A stretch of DNA of 64,000 nucleotides from Theocolax elegans (Eukaryota; Arthropoda; Insecta; Hymenoptera; Cerocephalidae). Position 1 is the first letter of the stretch. Every line of letters begins with the position of its first letter. A program made the translations under genes and the position numbers. Below are positions 36,720-50,576 of the stretch, one piece after another. The stretch spans positions 13,049,505 to 13,113,504 of the forward strand of contig CM047427.1 in assembly GCA_026168455.1 (NCBI GenBank), read 5' to 3'. The notes under the pieces are model-generated. The model was not told the origin of the DNA. It was given only the letters and a program-made list of their open reading frames with translations, and did not search any database.

Positions 36720-39700
36720 ATGTCTTACGAAAACACACGGTTACTCGAAAGTTTTTCCGATTCCTCTTACAAATTGGGCACGCGACATGGACAAATATTT
36801 CTCATGTTTTTGGGAATCGCGATTGCTTACATGGTGCGTGTTTGCATGTCCGTGACTATCGTGGCGATGACCGATGCTGCCTCGGCTAATCCAAATTTCC
36901 CGGTAAGTAAAGTACATCAAGTGTTTCATTTTCTAATGCTTTTTTTACTCTGACGTGTAAATACAAATTATTGAAACTATAAGTTACACCGGTACGTTTA
37001 TCTTCTGCGCGTGTAGAAACAAAAATCGATTAATTATCTTATTATACTGTGACTGTTTACGCGGAAAAATTTAATTATTAACTCGGTAAAATAATACTTT
37101 GTGCGTATGTGTGCACCTTAACGAGATCGATCGATGGTTAATAAATATTGTAATGTAGCAGACGAACATCAGTAACGCAGTTGAAACAAGGAAGATATAA
37201 AAGTGATTAATTTATCCGCATTATTGCTTGTAAATATGTTTTTAAATGTTTAATTATATAGCTCTATCATACGGATATACGTATACAACGATCGAAAATA
37301 TTAAAATTGTTGTTCAAAATTTGTGGAAATAATAATTTGTTTAATTCGAACGTGTATTTATATATATATATAAATTTCGCATTCTCGCTGACAGCTTAAT
37401 TAGTTGTTTACAAAAGTTTGTTTGATTTTAACGGGCCATTGCGATTTGATAAAGTAAGCGAATACACGATTGGATTTGACAGGAATTCAATTGGGATTCA
37501 AAGACGAATTCGATAATTTTGAGCTCATTTTTCTGGGGCTACATAGTGACCCAAGTGCCTAGCGGTTACATAGCCAATACCCGAGGAGCTCAAAAACTTC
37601 TCTCTTGCGGGATTTTCTTTTGCTCTATCTTGAATTTACTGATACCCACGCTGGCCGTACGATTCGGATGGATTGCCGTAATCTGCTGTAGAGTTGCGAC
37701 TGGTCTAACGCAAGGCTGCGTATTTCCGTGCGTGCAAACGTTACTCTCGCGATGGGTACCACCATCCGAGAGAGCAAGATTAGGTGAGTCAACATTTATA
37801 TTCTTTTTTTTCAATACATCGATTTAATAATAATTTACTTCATTGTACTTACTTTTTTGGCGTGGGCAAAGGAAATTTAAAAAGTATTTTGCGTCACTTT
37901 TACATGTGTGTTTATATATATATATACTCTGAAAATTGATTCAGATACGGAAAATGTAACGTACAGAAGTAAACAAATTATCTGAATCTATCGCCGGTGT
38001 GTGAAATATTTATCAATTCACATCGAAGAATATAAATTTATTAATTTAAATGGTCGTGTGTATAGGATCGATAGTGATGAATGCCGGGACATTCGGAACT
38101 GTGATAACAATGCCCCTGTCTGGTGCTTTGTCCGCCTCTCGATTCGGATGGCCGAGTGTATTCTACATCTTTGGTGTTGTCGGCATTGCTTGGAGTATTT
38201 TATTCTTTTATTTGGGTGCTGACATGCCATCCGAACATCCGACTATATGTCCCAACGAGATGCGTTACATCGATGCTAGTCTTGGAAGATTGGATAAAAC
38301 TTCTGTCTCCGAAGTATATCCACCATTATTATATCATCCTAGAAAAATACTTGTTCAAGCGAAATTTTTCTTATTTCAAAATTTTCTTTACATTTGCTAG
38401 AGTAAGGGGAAATATAGTATGTATACAGAACTGTATGTATTACTGACCCCGTAGCTATTACTGCGACATCTCTTTAATGTAATCAAATTTTAATTTTCTA
38501 ATAGACTAGATATAAAAAAATGTTAGAATTTTTTCAAATACAAAGATAAATTATATTTGCAAAATTATTGATAATGTAATTTACGTTTATTTTACTTATT
38601 TTAATTGGAAAAGAGATGTGCCGATGTATCAATGAGAATAAATCTTTGTAAACGGCTCTAGTATTATACCTAAATTTAAATAGAACTTAAATTATTAATG
38701 TAATAATTAATGTAAAGTTCGAGTCGTATTCAAAAATATGCTAATCCAAATATTTAAATACTTTTTACGTAAGAAATATTTTTAAAAGGATGTAAAGCTA
38801 GATGTAAATTATAGCTATTCTATGAAATAGCAATAATTCTTACAGTTTAGTTACCCTAACCCTTTATATTTTATAGAATAAATTTCGCTTGAAAATTTAA
38901 TATTCTTATTAACAAACAGACGCCACGATGTGCAGGTAATAGATTTGACAGAAAATAAAAAATGTAATTCTTTGTTTAATTTAAAATTGTATTCTAACTA
39001 TTATATAGTTACAAAACAGAACTCTCGAAGAACCTATGTATGTTCACCTATATAAAATATACTTTTTGATATAAATATTTATGTTCAATTTAATAGAGTT
39101 GAAAATTAAGTGTCAACTGAAATAAATGCTGAATCAAACATAAATTTTTAATCGTTCGCGCTTTTTGAACGAAGTAAAGTTAATATTAAAGCTATTCATT
39201 TTATTTTTTAATTTTCAATTTCAATTTTCATATTGTCTCTTTTCTGCGGGACATTATTTAAACTTTCTCTTTATTGGTATAGCTCATTAAAAGAAATCAT
39301 ACATTGAAAAAACGTTTTATTAAACATTTTTAAAAAAACATAAGTGAATACTTAGATTATCGTAATCAAAATTGCTAACATTTACTATAAAACATAACGA
39401 AAATATGTTAGTCTCAGTACACCTTACGTTCCGACAAAAAATGTTTTTTAAAATATTCTCAGTAAACCATCTTCAGTATCTGCCAATTCCATTGTTTACA
39501 TATCGCTAGATCTTTTAGTCAGTTGCTTTATGTACATATAAAAACTATTCACGTTGTTTATAGAAGTCTAAGGTACCGTGGAAAGCGATATTAACATCAC
39601 TACCAATGTGGTCATTGATCATCGTCCACTCTGGAAGCAACTGGGGTTTTTACACACTTCTCACAGAAATGCCAACGTACATGAAGTCCATCCTGAACTT

Positions 39701-40527
39701 TGACGTTGCAAAGGCTTGTACAGTATTAACTTTCCGCAATAATAATAATAATACTCGATCCTTAACACATTACCTTGACAAACAAAATGTTAAACTAAAG
39801 TCTGATTGAAAATTGTTACTTCTATACCTAACCATCGGTTATTTAAATTTGACAGAGCGGAGTAATCTCGGCTTTACCGTACTTGGCAATGTGGTTGCTA
39901 GGCTTCCCAATCAGCTGGTTATCGGATTTCGCATTGCAAAAAGGTGCATCGGTCGAAAGCGTACGTAAGATCAGCAATACCATTGGTTTGTGGATACCAG
40001 CGTTGTCGATGGTGATACTCTGTCTCGTGCGAACAAACGACAAAGCTATACTCGTAATGATTCTGATGATGGCAGTTGGATTTAACGCAGGTACTACCAG
40101 TGGATTTCAAATTAATCACATCGATCTCAGCCCTTCGTTCGCTGGTACTATGATGTCCATCACTAATTGCATTGGAAATGTCTTTGGTATCGCAGCCCCA
40201 ATGGTATGCGGTGTTATCGTTGAAGACCCGGTACGTGTCCTCTATCGCATTTCAATAAAATTATTATTTTTTATTTAGATAAACTAAATTTAGTTTTTTT
40301 TTTCTTTGCAGACAAACGTGAACCAGTGGCACATCGTTTTTTACATTTCAGCAATCATCTACTTCCTGACTAATCTTATATTTATCATTTTTGGTAAAGC
40401 TGAAACGCAACTTTGGAGTTCACCGGATTTAATGGACTCTTTGAATCAAGAAAGAGCTCGTCGTGTTTCCAGATTGTCTGCTGTTTACGATCCAACTGCC
40501 GTAGCTGTTGTCGAGCAGATTAAATAA
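36720..40527 (+). CDS. SLC17-family (sialin / phosphate cotransporter-like) transporter
   Basis: Exons: 36720-36902, 37483-37783, 38066-38313, 39564-39713, 39856-40230, 40312-40527, giving 490 residues. This is a major-facilitator protein of the SLC17 group (sialin, vesicular and Na/phosphate cotransporter-like), with about 12 membrane segments. Diagnostic stretches are the first helix [18 protein letters not shown] with the conserved Arg at residue 40, [66 protein letters not shown] and [12 protein letters not shown]. The N-terminus carries ENTRLL, which fits the acidic dileucine lysosome-sorting motif (D/E-x-x-x-L-L/I) that sialin also uses, so an endolysosomal location is plausible. Substrate (sialic acid, phosphate, acidic amino acids or other organic anions) cannot be read from the sequence. 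The start was chosen as the first in-frame ATG and gives the expected short cytoplasmic tail. Intron 4 appears to use a GC donor. The C-terminus is soluble and arginine/serine-containing. Confidence 0.92.
38314..39563 (+). other. Intron 3 of the SLC17 gene
   Basis: A 1250-bp AT-rich intron. The donor GAA/GTATAT is not optimal and the acceptor is TTTATAG/AAG. I see no gene or repeat of known type inside. The short + frame running past the donor (to 38400) is read-through of exon 3. Confidence 0.6.
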
Positions 40528-40839
40528 ATTTGTTTTACCAACAAGTACACATTCATACCTTAGATAAAATATTATAATTATACAACAAAAAAATACGTCT
40601 GGTATGCTAAAAAAGTTTCATATAGATATATAAACTACACGGAGAGCAACAGGGAATTAAAATTACCCAAAACTTCAGGGTAAAAGTTGGTGTACGCAAG
40701 GTTGCGTTATTTTTAGATTTTTACGACAAGTAAAGAATATAACTGATAATTCAGATAATTTCTGAAAAATTTTTTCTCCGTGTATATAGAAATTTATTTT
40801 CTTTTTTCTTGAGATAATTTTATATTTATATACATATTA

Positions 40840-41650
40840 TACACTAAAAAAAGTCAAGTAAAACTTACTGATTTACTTTGGTCGAATTTACCAAAGAATG
40901 TAGTTAATTTTACTCCATTACTCTATTAATTTTATTAAAACTTCAGTAATTATTACTGTTCAGTTTAGTAAATCACGAGATTATACTTTATGAGGAATTA
41001 TGCCCATAAAATTAAACTTAATTGCAAAATAAGTAGATTAATTTTCACGTTTAAAATATCAAAAGTATTAAATTTTTGTTATTTCGAAAAATTAAATATA
41101 CTATTCAATTTATAGCGTTATATTATTACCTTCCAATGATAAAAATGATCGATACAATCTAATTATAACATCATATTTAACGATATTTCCATAATTTAAT
41201 TCATATCTACAAGTTTACAAAATATTCATTGTCGCAAAGTAACTTTCGATTCTTTTTATTTACAAAAATACATTGAGTAATGTGGAAAAAGTTTCATCGA
41301 TCTTACAATATTTGCATTGATACCCACCGAAGTATTTTCAAAAATTTATAAACATAGATTCATTCTTTCAAATTAATTGAATAAGACATTTTATGTTCAC
41401 CTTCCTGGTTTTAGGCCAAAAACTTGCGATAAAACTATTGCATATCGATAATTCTAATGTCACTAAAGTATAATTTTATCGCATAATTTATCTGTCTTGA
41501 TAAATAATTCTCGAGAAAATATTACTAAACAAACATTAAAATTTTTGTTTTGGCGACTTTACTCAAATTACAACAATTATTGCAATATTCAAAGTCAGAG
41601 AATTTACTGAAGAGGCTCAAGTAAATTTTACTTGATTTTTTAATAGTGTA
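40840..41650. repeat. TIR element of about 0.8 kb
   Basis: The left end TACACTAAAAAAAGTCAAGT and the right end ACTTGATTTTTTAATAGTGTA are inverted complements with a small gap, and the neighbouring AAGTAAAACTTACT-type motif is also mirrored. The core is AT-rich without a long frame. This is consistent with a non-autonomous DNA transposon inserted 0.3 kb downstream of the SLC17 stop codon. Confidence 0.6.
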
Positions 41651-42739
41651 GAATTTAAGATTTAAGTAATCAGCAATATAAATATTTTGAATTAAATCTG
41701 TGATTCTGACTGTGAAAATGGAATGATAAAGGTATTAAATTATATACACTGCTTAGAGTTAATGTTATTATGAATAATAGAAATTACAAAATTTTTAAAA
41801 TATATTAGTACAATTTTGAAAATAATTAAAAATTTGATCTCGGTCAGAAATCACTTTATGCTTCCTATTTATGTAAAATTTTGATATGCTATTTTGATAA
41901 TAATATAAGGCATATATTTTATAGTCTTTTTTCGTTTTTATACATTTTTATACACGCTATTCGTTGTTCGTTATACGATTAAATTAAAAATTGTACGAGT
42001 GAATAGACATAAATAGTTTATAAAAATGAGGACATTAATAAAAATAACTAATTATAATCACATTATTCTATTAAATCCTGACTACACCGATAAAAAAATT
42101 CACCAAACACAATATATACACAATATTCTAATAATCTTGTGAAGTATCAAAAAAAAAATCCATTACCCAGCAGTTTATTCGAAAATAACCCGTAGGTATA
42201 ATATAGGTGAGCGCGTAGTCGAAAAACGCAAAATGCATAAAATTTGAGCCGAAGGTAAAAATTGACTTACTTCGAATGAAGGCACATGCGAAACCCCTCG
42301 AAAAGCGTATATATAAATATATATATATATACATATATACGTATATAGTGCTTCCTGCATCGCGATTTCGAAAGCTTTTCGCGCTCTCCGCGGGGCGTAC
42401 GGCGTACCTATTGCGAAAATCGCTATATACGATGGAAAGGTATAGAAGCTCTCTCGCGTATATAGGATCAAGATTTCATGGTGACGGTGTAGAGAGAGGG
42501 ACGATATAGAACCAGCAGATGAACGAATATGTATATATATATAGAGAGAGAGAGGGTAGGCAGAGAGAAAAAGAGAGAGAGAGAGAGAGAGAAGGGAACA
42601 AGAGCCGCTGCTCGCTATTGTTTTCTCGAGTGGCACTCGCTGGTTCAATGCTCGCTCGCTCCGGCGCGCTGCTACCAGATGCGCGAGCGAAGCTATATCG
42701 AGCTCATTTTTCTCTCCGCGCGTTTTGTCATCCCCACCT
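41651..42739. other. Intergenic with TA and GA microsatellites
   Basis: AT-rich up to about 42160, then a GC-richer patch with a TA tract (about 42309-42346), a TATA tract followed by GA repeats (42531-42593) and a GC-rich block to 42730. The 157-codon minus frame and the + frames here are carried by the repeats. No gene is supported. Confidence 0.4.
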
Positions 42740-43148
42740 TCCTTTTTTTACTTACTCGTATACATATATATATATATATATGCCTTCTTTTTTTTATTAT
42801 TTCGTCTCGGTGTGTATATTGTCTTTTTTTTAAGAAAATTCTTTGACCAAAACTCTTTGACGCGAGCTTCTTGCCGATTTTTTCACTCATATACATTACC
42901 TGTGTACGTCTGAAAATTTCAATTAGACGAAATTATTTTGACGCGAGCAGCCATAATTGGAGTTTGAAAAAAAAAGACGTATACGAAAGAAATACTTTCC
43001 GTTAGTTTAAATATTTTTAGACGTATTAATTGTTTACGTTTGCAAACAGTAGAGTACATAACGGCTACATTTTTAACATTTTTACAAACAGATTACGTGA
43101 CGTTGTCGATCAGGCTAGAGACTGTATAGGGTTAGTAGATGTCTCATG
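42740..43148. repeat. Tandem duplication, copy 1 (about 0.41 kb)
   Basis: This block repeats immediately at 43149-43563 in the same orientation. The copies agree over CTCGGTGTGTATATTGTC, ACGCGAGCTTCTTGCCG and TTTACAAACAGATTACGTGA. The differences are mainly one-base indels in or near homopolymers (for example about 42760-42800, 42975-43015 and 43105-43140). No coding capacity is supported. Confidence 0.88.
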
Positions 43149-43563
43149 TCCTTTTTTTTTACTACTCGTATACATATACTATATATAATATATGCCTTCT
43201 TTTTTTTTAGCTTATTTCGTCTCGGTGTGTATATTGTCTTTTTTTTAAGAAAATTCTTCTGACCAAAACTCTTTGACGCGAGCTTCTTGCCGATTTTTTC
43301 ACTCATATACATTACCTGTGTACGTCTGAAAATTTCAATTAGACGAAATTATTTTGACGCGAGCAGCCATAATTGGAGTTTGAAAAAAAAGACGTATTAC
43401 GAAAGAAATACTTTCCGTAGTTTAAATATTTTAGACGTATTAATTGTTTACGTTTGCAACAGTAGAGTACATAACGGCTACATTTTTAACATTTTTACAA
43501 ACAGATTACGTGACGTTGTCATTCAGGTAGAGACTGTATAGGGTTAGTATAGATGTCTCATGT
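43149..43563. repeat. Tandem duplication, copy 2 (about 0.41 kb)
   Basis: Second copy of 42740-43148, abutting it without spacer and ending at TAGATGTCTCATGT before unique sequence. The nature of the differences is described in copy 1. Confidence 0.88.
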
Positions 43564-46500
43564 ATAATGAACGTACACCTATGTAGATGCTTGCATTATG
43601 CTTCCGTATGTCTATATAAATTATGTTAAATTATACTATACGTATGTACTAACAAGATTGATGAGAATATAATCGATATTGCCATCGCGCACGTCATTGT
43701 AACCATCCGCCCTCTCGTGTAATAATTTCTCGTTGATTCAATTCAAGAACGCATTTGATGTATAGGTATATGTACATAATACATATATGTCTGAAATATC
43801 ACTGTTAAATTTGATATTTGTTATATTATATACACGCTCTTTAAATAATTATAATCGGTTTCGAAAGTCATTATTATTGTATTTATACAAGTAAAACTAT
43901 AAACATTTAATTTTAATAAATCCTTTTGCAAGTATTGTTTATAGTATACACTCGGAAATACAATTATGAAGAAATAATTACATATAATTAATTATGTCTA
44001 CGCCGCTAAATATTTTCATTTTATTAAAAGCTCAACAAACACTAAATTGAAGCAATATCCTCAGTATAAATCAAAGGATTTATGAAACGTTTTTAAACCG
44101 AAAAACTAGCCATTTGACCAAAATTGTATTGTGCATTTCTATTAATAACGAATTAAATTCAAATAATTACATATACTAGTTACATAACATGCGCATATGA
44201 AAACAAATGTAGTGAATTCAATAAAATATTTCTTTGTATAATCGTAAACAAATATTTGTTGGAAACTAGTAAAGATTTTGTACTTGTCAAATATGATATC
44301 TATACATTTTATTATAATGTTTTTAATCTCAATAAATATTTTTTCAGTTTTTAGACTAATACTTGTTAAAAAATTTTCAATAATAGTTGGTAATGCACAC
44401 GGGGAGTAAAATAGGCATTTATTTTTGGAATGGAAGTATCCGCTCGAGCTTTAGCTTTTGGCAGTAATTTATCCAAGGGAATAATCGCCAATTACTCCGA
44501 AAGTGCATATAAAATTTTTCACCCTCATCATTTAAAAAGCCACTTTATATAACAACAATTCGTTTCTAAATTTCGAAATTTTTTCAATATTATTGTAAGA
44601 TTTTATGTATAATTCAATATAATAAATTTCATTTTGTCTTTGTAGAAAAAGGTTAAAAAAAAGTGTTTAAAGAAAAAAAGTAAGTATACGACGAATAAAA
44701 TAAATCTATGATTAATAAAATACAATTTTACTCCTTTTGTAGAGGCTAATAAAGTAGACTTTTTAGATGCTTAGAATGAAAAATACCTATTTAGTGTATT
44801 ATGTTGTATTTACTGCAGTAGCATAATTTAATTTTTATTTTTCGAAAACTTAAATCCATTCGATTTTCAAATTTACGAAGACTCTTATAAAAAATTCGCG
44901 TTAAACCGCGAAAATGTGATTACCGTATTTTTTTTATTATTATAAGCATTTACTTTCGATATAAAGGTTATTTAACTATATACATTTTACATTGGTATAT
45001 TACAATAGTTTAGGAACTTACACACTATTTTATAAATACTGGTAGTTGCAGAGATTAGTATAAATCTCTGGTACTTGGTTTCCATAATAGTGTATTAGAA
45101 CGTAAAGTGAGTGCATAGTTCTTTCTAAAAAGATTTTCTAGGAATTTTGTTATTTCGTTGTTATAAATCGGATACTGTCATAGATATACATAATAAAAAT
45201 CTTACCGTATATGTTATTATTATCTGATGAACACCATTTCCATCGATGTAATTTTCTTTTTATGTTATTTCAGATACCCATGTGAAAAACGTACGGTGCA
45301 AATAAAAAATTCTTTGTAGAACTGTTATAACGAGTAAATATTCTTTTAAAAGAATTATAATGATCTTCTTGTTCTTAATATTTGTGGAAACAACCCTGTT
45401 ATAAATATTACCATATTTTATGCAAATGTTAGCGAAATATGACGTTTCTCACGATAAACTTGCCAAATAATGGTGAAATTGCATTACATCAATAAATTCT
45501 TTTTTTTGTATATATAAATATATGGAAGTTTTTTAATAAACATTACCGAAACAGCACAGTAAATCTGATACTTGTCAGTTTTTCGATAAGAATTAACGTA
45601 AGAAATCTTTAATATTCGTAATATTATTTTGACCGCACTGACACGGTAATTTTTAAATTACTAATCGAAAGTCCCAAATTGTTGTGATTTTAGATTTAAT
45701 TTTCTAAAAACATTTTCCTCTAAGAAAATATTTAATAAATAACTTAAAAGACATTTTAAAGAGTATGCAGTGAAAATTACTATTTCACTGAGTAATTGAT
45801 ATAATTAGCAAATTATAAAACATTACTATTTTTTAGAGATAAAATATACCAGATATATTTATAGTAGTAATAAGATTATATATATTTATTTTTTGAAATA
45901 TTAGTAATAGTCATTTTTCCATATGTAAAATTTTTCCATCCACGAATAGTATCTAATGAATGAATTGAATAGTTCATCGAAAACGCATAAACAAATACTT
46001 AATAAAATATAACAAAAAATAATGTTCTGCACCGTACATTATAATAAAACAAAAATATAATTATAACAAACAAAAACATTTTCACAAATGACGAAGAATG
46101 ACAAAATGTTGGTTTAATTTGGGTACAATGCGAAGTATATAAGATACAAAGAAAACAAAGGCGCAGATATAGGGCAATAAAAACTCATTGAGCTTAAAAA
46201 TCAAAACCTCCTGACTTTCGGATCCCCGTGCGATATCGCGCGTTTTACATTTCATTCGTGTGTATCATCGTGTACGTACACTGCATGTACGAATAGGAAG
46301 GAAACAAGGAAGAGAAAGGAAGAGAAAAGGGAAGAGAAACGAGAAGGGAATGGTATAGGGAAGGATAAATCATAAGTTGGGCACGTCGTGCTCTCGTCAA
46401 ACGACTTTTTAAAAGCGAGCGACGTTTCCGCGGCAGGGCTTAACAAGGCAGCGGGCAAACAGCCGGTCAATTAACGAGTATATATACACACACATATATA

Positions 46501-49500
46501 TATGGACGTGTGTAGGCAGCCCCCGAGCGACACAACAAACCTCGGGAAGTTGGGAAACGTGTCTATCGGGTACCTCGATACATATTGAATAGGGTTGAGC
46601 GCGTGTTCGAGCCACGTGCCGAAGACGTCATAATGTACGCCCACGCGTCGACGTTCGCTCGAATTATCATAATCGAACCTTAGGGTGAATTAGTAAGAAT
46701 TTAATATTTCTCGTTTTTTTTTCAGGGAGAGAGGAGAGAGATTATTCTTTGATTTAGTTGAATGTATGGTATTATTTTATGTACTGAAGAGTGCAAATGA
46801 TTTATTCGTTTTGCAATGATATAGGTAAGAATCGAGTTTACCCTGATAAACCGAAAGAAAAAAGTCAGAAAATTCATCCCGAAGAAACAAACATTGACGG
46901 TCGTTAAACAAAATTCTCTGCAGGGAGGTGAAAAAATGAAAGATAAAATTGTATCCTTACCGTTTCCTTAACGAAAACAAGGTAAGGTAACCACAATAAG
47001 TCTTGACCCCCCTCCCCCTTCACTGTGTGTATATAAGTAAAGCGTCAATGGTGCGTACTAATCGCATGGGCCCAACTCAATCGAGCCCGTAATTGAAGGC
47101 GATAAACACCCGTTTGGTATTATATATCGAGGGCTGCTCGTCGTCGATCTACGCGCCTCGTCGGGTAACAATAACACGGGAACCCCCGACTCGAGCTGCT
47201 ATATATATATATATATACCATGTATATATGTGCGACCAAGGCAAATCCTTGGACCGAGGATTTCAGAGGGGGAGCACACCGAGACAGCCAGTTTACACGG
47301 CGGATCATCCCTCGTTATTGTTGCGCTTATGATAATAATAACGCGATGCGCGCTCGCGTTTTCCCTCGCTCGATTCACTTTACTCTCTCCCTCTTTCATT
47401 CTCTGTCCACGTTGCTAAGTGAGACTGGGATACGTATATACATTAGTTTTAATAAGTACAAGCGTACGCGAGCTCCTAATTGATATTTCGGACGTTGTTT
47501 AAATTTTAAATATACGCATGAGAGAGTCCTACGTATCGGGAAAGAAAGGTTAAAGCATATACTTTAATTTTTATATATTAAGATATATAAAGTATCTATA
47601 TATAGAAATGTATAATGCCAAGCCAAGGTTTGCATCGAAACGATGATCGTTTTTCAAATCCGAAGTAAAAAATAATTCAGAATAACTCTAACAGAAAAAA
47701 AGTCAACCAATGAACAGTTGGGTATTTTTTTACTAAAAAATTACGAATTATATATGTATACTTATTTGTCGACGATTAACCAATAGTTGGAATAAATTTC
47801 AAGTATGCCAATAAAAAATAATTGAACATTTTACACTGTTTTATAGACATAGAATTTATATTTGTATTATATAAATAAATAATAATAACGGTCGTAAATA
47901 AAAATTATTGGATTAATGCATAGAATATACATTTTCATATAATATTTTATTTTACGCTAGAGGTTATGAGTGGGGGTGTATAAAATTCTCGTGTGCATGT
48001 CGTAGAAAACTTAAAGATTTAATTTAATGTTCTGCATTTATATCATGTTTCGTACCTGATTATTATTAGATTAATCATTAGGTTACCATTATGAGGACTC
48101 GTGCTGAATTTACCATACCTAATTAAATAATTCCAGATTTTATTTGTTTACAGTGACATAATATTCATCGATCAAATTTTTTTATAAATAATCATATCAA
48201 ACATTTGTTTACCAAGCCAAGTACTTGTAATATTATGAAATAAGCATTATATTAAAGTATGTAACTGTTGTTTAAACAGTTTAATTAGCAAACCAAATAG
48301 TAAACATTTATATAAAAGATACGTAATTCGATGAAAATCCAACACTGATAAGCGTGCTGGAAATAAACCAGAAATACCAGATGAACACTACTGGAATATA
48401 CCTGGAAAACTATTCCAGTATAAATGAGATAATTATTTATTACAGAATGGTGCCGTATTATTCATGGTATTATACATAGGAACAGATTCAATGTATTTTT
48501 CATTCTCGGTCCGATTATGCATATTCCGATATATATCATCTCACGTTATTAAAATTAAAAAATATAAATAGTATGTGTATAAATAGTAATTATTTTTTTA
48601 TATTACAAATTGGTTTAAATTCAAATAAACTATATAAAGTGAAACAAAGTCAACTATAGCAGTATAGACTTTGTAATTGGAGATAAGAGAAAAACAAGTG
48701 GCTAACGTTGACGCCTAGAATCATCCCAGTGGCTTAATTGAATAAGTCGCCACATTGTAATACATATAAAACACGGTCTCATTATCGTTTTTCCAAATTT
48801 CGAAGAAAACTTATCTAACAAGATTTTCTTATTCAACCGAGAAATGACACGTGTCCTGATAATTATTAAAATACAATCGTCAAACGTATTGTTCCCATTG
48901 TCATATCAAATAATTGAATTGACGGTATATATTTATTACACTATTAAAAACACATATCTTTTGTCAAATGATATGTATATTTATTATCAACTTTTAGTTG
49001 TTATTTATTAAGAGATTGATAGATATACATAGTTTTAATTGAACGTGTACTTAACAGGGTATCAAAGTCAACTTCTATCCTGGCTACTTTATCATTCGAG
49101 CTAAAAAACAATTCAAATAAAATAACAAATAGTATTTGAAAAATTACAAAAAGACAAGCCTTAGTTTACAAACGATCGGTCCTTGTGCAAAATTTTAAAC
49201 TAAAATACAAGCGCATTCTCGAGAACTCCCTTCAAAATGTTGATTAACCCGCTTCGTAATTATGTATTTTATTAATTTGAAATGCCCCAGAAGAAAATCG
49301 CTTGTGAACGAAGATACGTGTTGTCACACTTTTGTAAATATTACTATATTTTATTAATAATAATTCAATTATTTATTTAGCTTGTTTTATAAGATAAAGA
49401 GAGGATTAGGATTAAAATTGACTTTGGCACCCTCGCTTTACTTGTTAAAAATTATTCATTTTCTTGTACAACTTATATATAATTGAAGAGATGTGAAAAT

Positions 49501-49802
49501 ACTTCATCATTTGATCTGAATCATTTAGAGTTTGTGAAATACTGTTTTTACTAACATCAATGTATTGTATTGAAATATAACGACACGTAGAGGAAGCTTT
49601 GTAATACTGAAACTTTTCAATTGGTTAAAATATGTTAGAAGTATAGTTTAAAGATGTTTAAATTTCAAAAACCATATTTTTAAACAATGTCCGCATGTAT
49701 ATACGTGTGTATCTGATGCGTGTGTGTACGTACATAACAATATATAGCTATGTGCTGTAAAATTTTCAATACATTACACTAACAAGGAAACGATCTTATG
49801 TT
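43564..49802. other. Long gene-poor stretch
   Basis: AT-rich sequence without a supportable gene. GC-richer islands lie at about 46200-46640 and 47000-47480 and hold short frames on both strands that overlap each other and lack domains. TA tracts occur at about 46490 and 47201-47220. I found no rRNA or tRNA gene. Confidence 0.4.
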
Positions 49803-49855
49803 TGGGAAACGGATCGTGTCCAGCTTGTAGGATGTGTTTTCTAATATAAAAATAT
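49803..49855 (+). repeat. Dispersed repeat copy B
   Basis: Shares TGGGAAACGGAT, CAGCTTGTAGGATGT and TTTTCTAATATAAAAATAT with copy A at 19250-19300 in the same order. No coding potential. Confidence 0.65.
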
Positions 49856-50527
49856 AAAGTAAGCCATAAGTTGGTATGTATTCGGTTGGTTATATGTTGT
49901 AAATACTTTTTTACCTTAGAGTACAAAAAAATACTTTAAGATCGCTTATTTAATACTTTCTTGAAGCTATGTTTATGAGGAAATCCCTTATGAGATATCA
50001 CACAAGGACTAAGAGTAAAAAAGAAGCTCTAATGCAATTTACAAAAAGTATTATACAGAACACGTATACACATATATAGGAAGCTTTATATATAGAAAGC
50101 AATGAAAAATCAATACAATAGCCTATTTCGCAGTGTACATATACTTATGTATGTGTGTGTGTGTGAGTGTGTATGTGCGTACGTGTGTGTGTGTGTGTGT
50201 ATGCGTGTGAATCCGTCGATATCGAGAATTGAAAGTCCGCAGAACGAAATCAATTCGAAAAAAACCCCGATGGATGGAAATGTGTATGTGTGTGTGTGTA
50301 TATATATATATATATGTATATATAGCCGCGAAACGCAATTTCAGTTAGAAACACTGGCCACAGAGAGAAAACTCAGTCGAAAGGGCGACCCACATCGAAC
50401 TTCCCTCTCTGTGTTTCGCTCTCTTTCGCTCGAGTGTTTGTATTGCTGACGCGGCGCTCGATCCAATCCAATCCACTATACTTTTTCTCTCTCTCTCTCT
50501 CACAGACACACACACACATATATTCAC

Positions 50528-50576
<49 letters not shown>

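Noticed and set aside
42175..42846. Frames of 104-157 codons on both strands
   Set aside because: They run through TA and GA microsatellites, overlap one another and show no domain.
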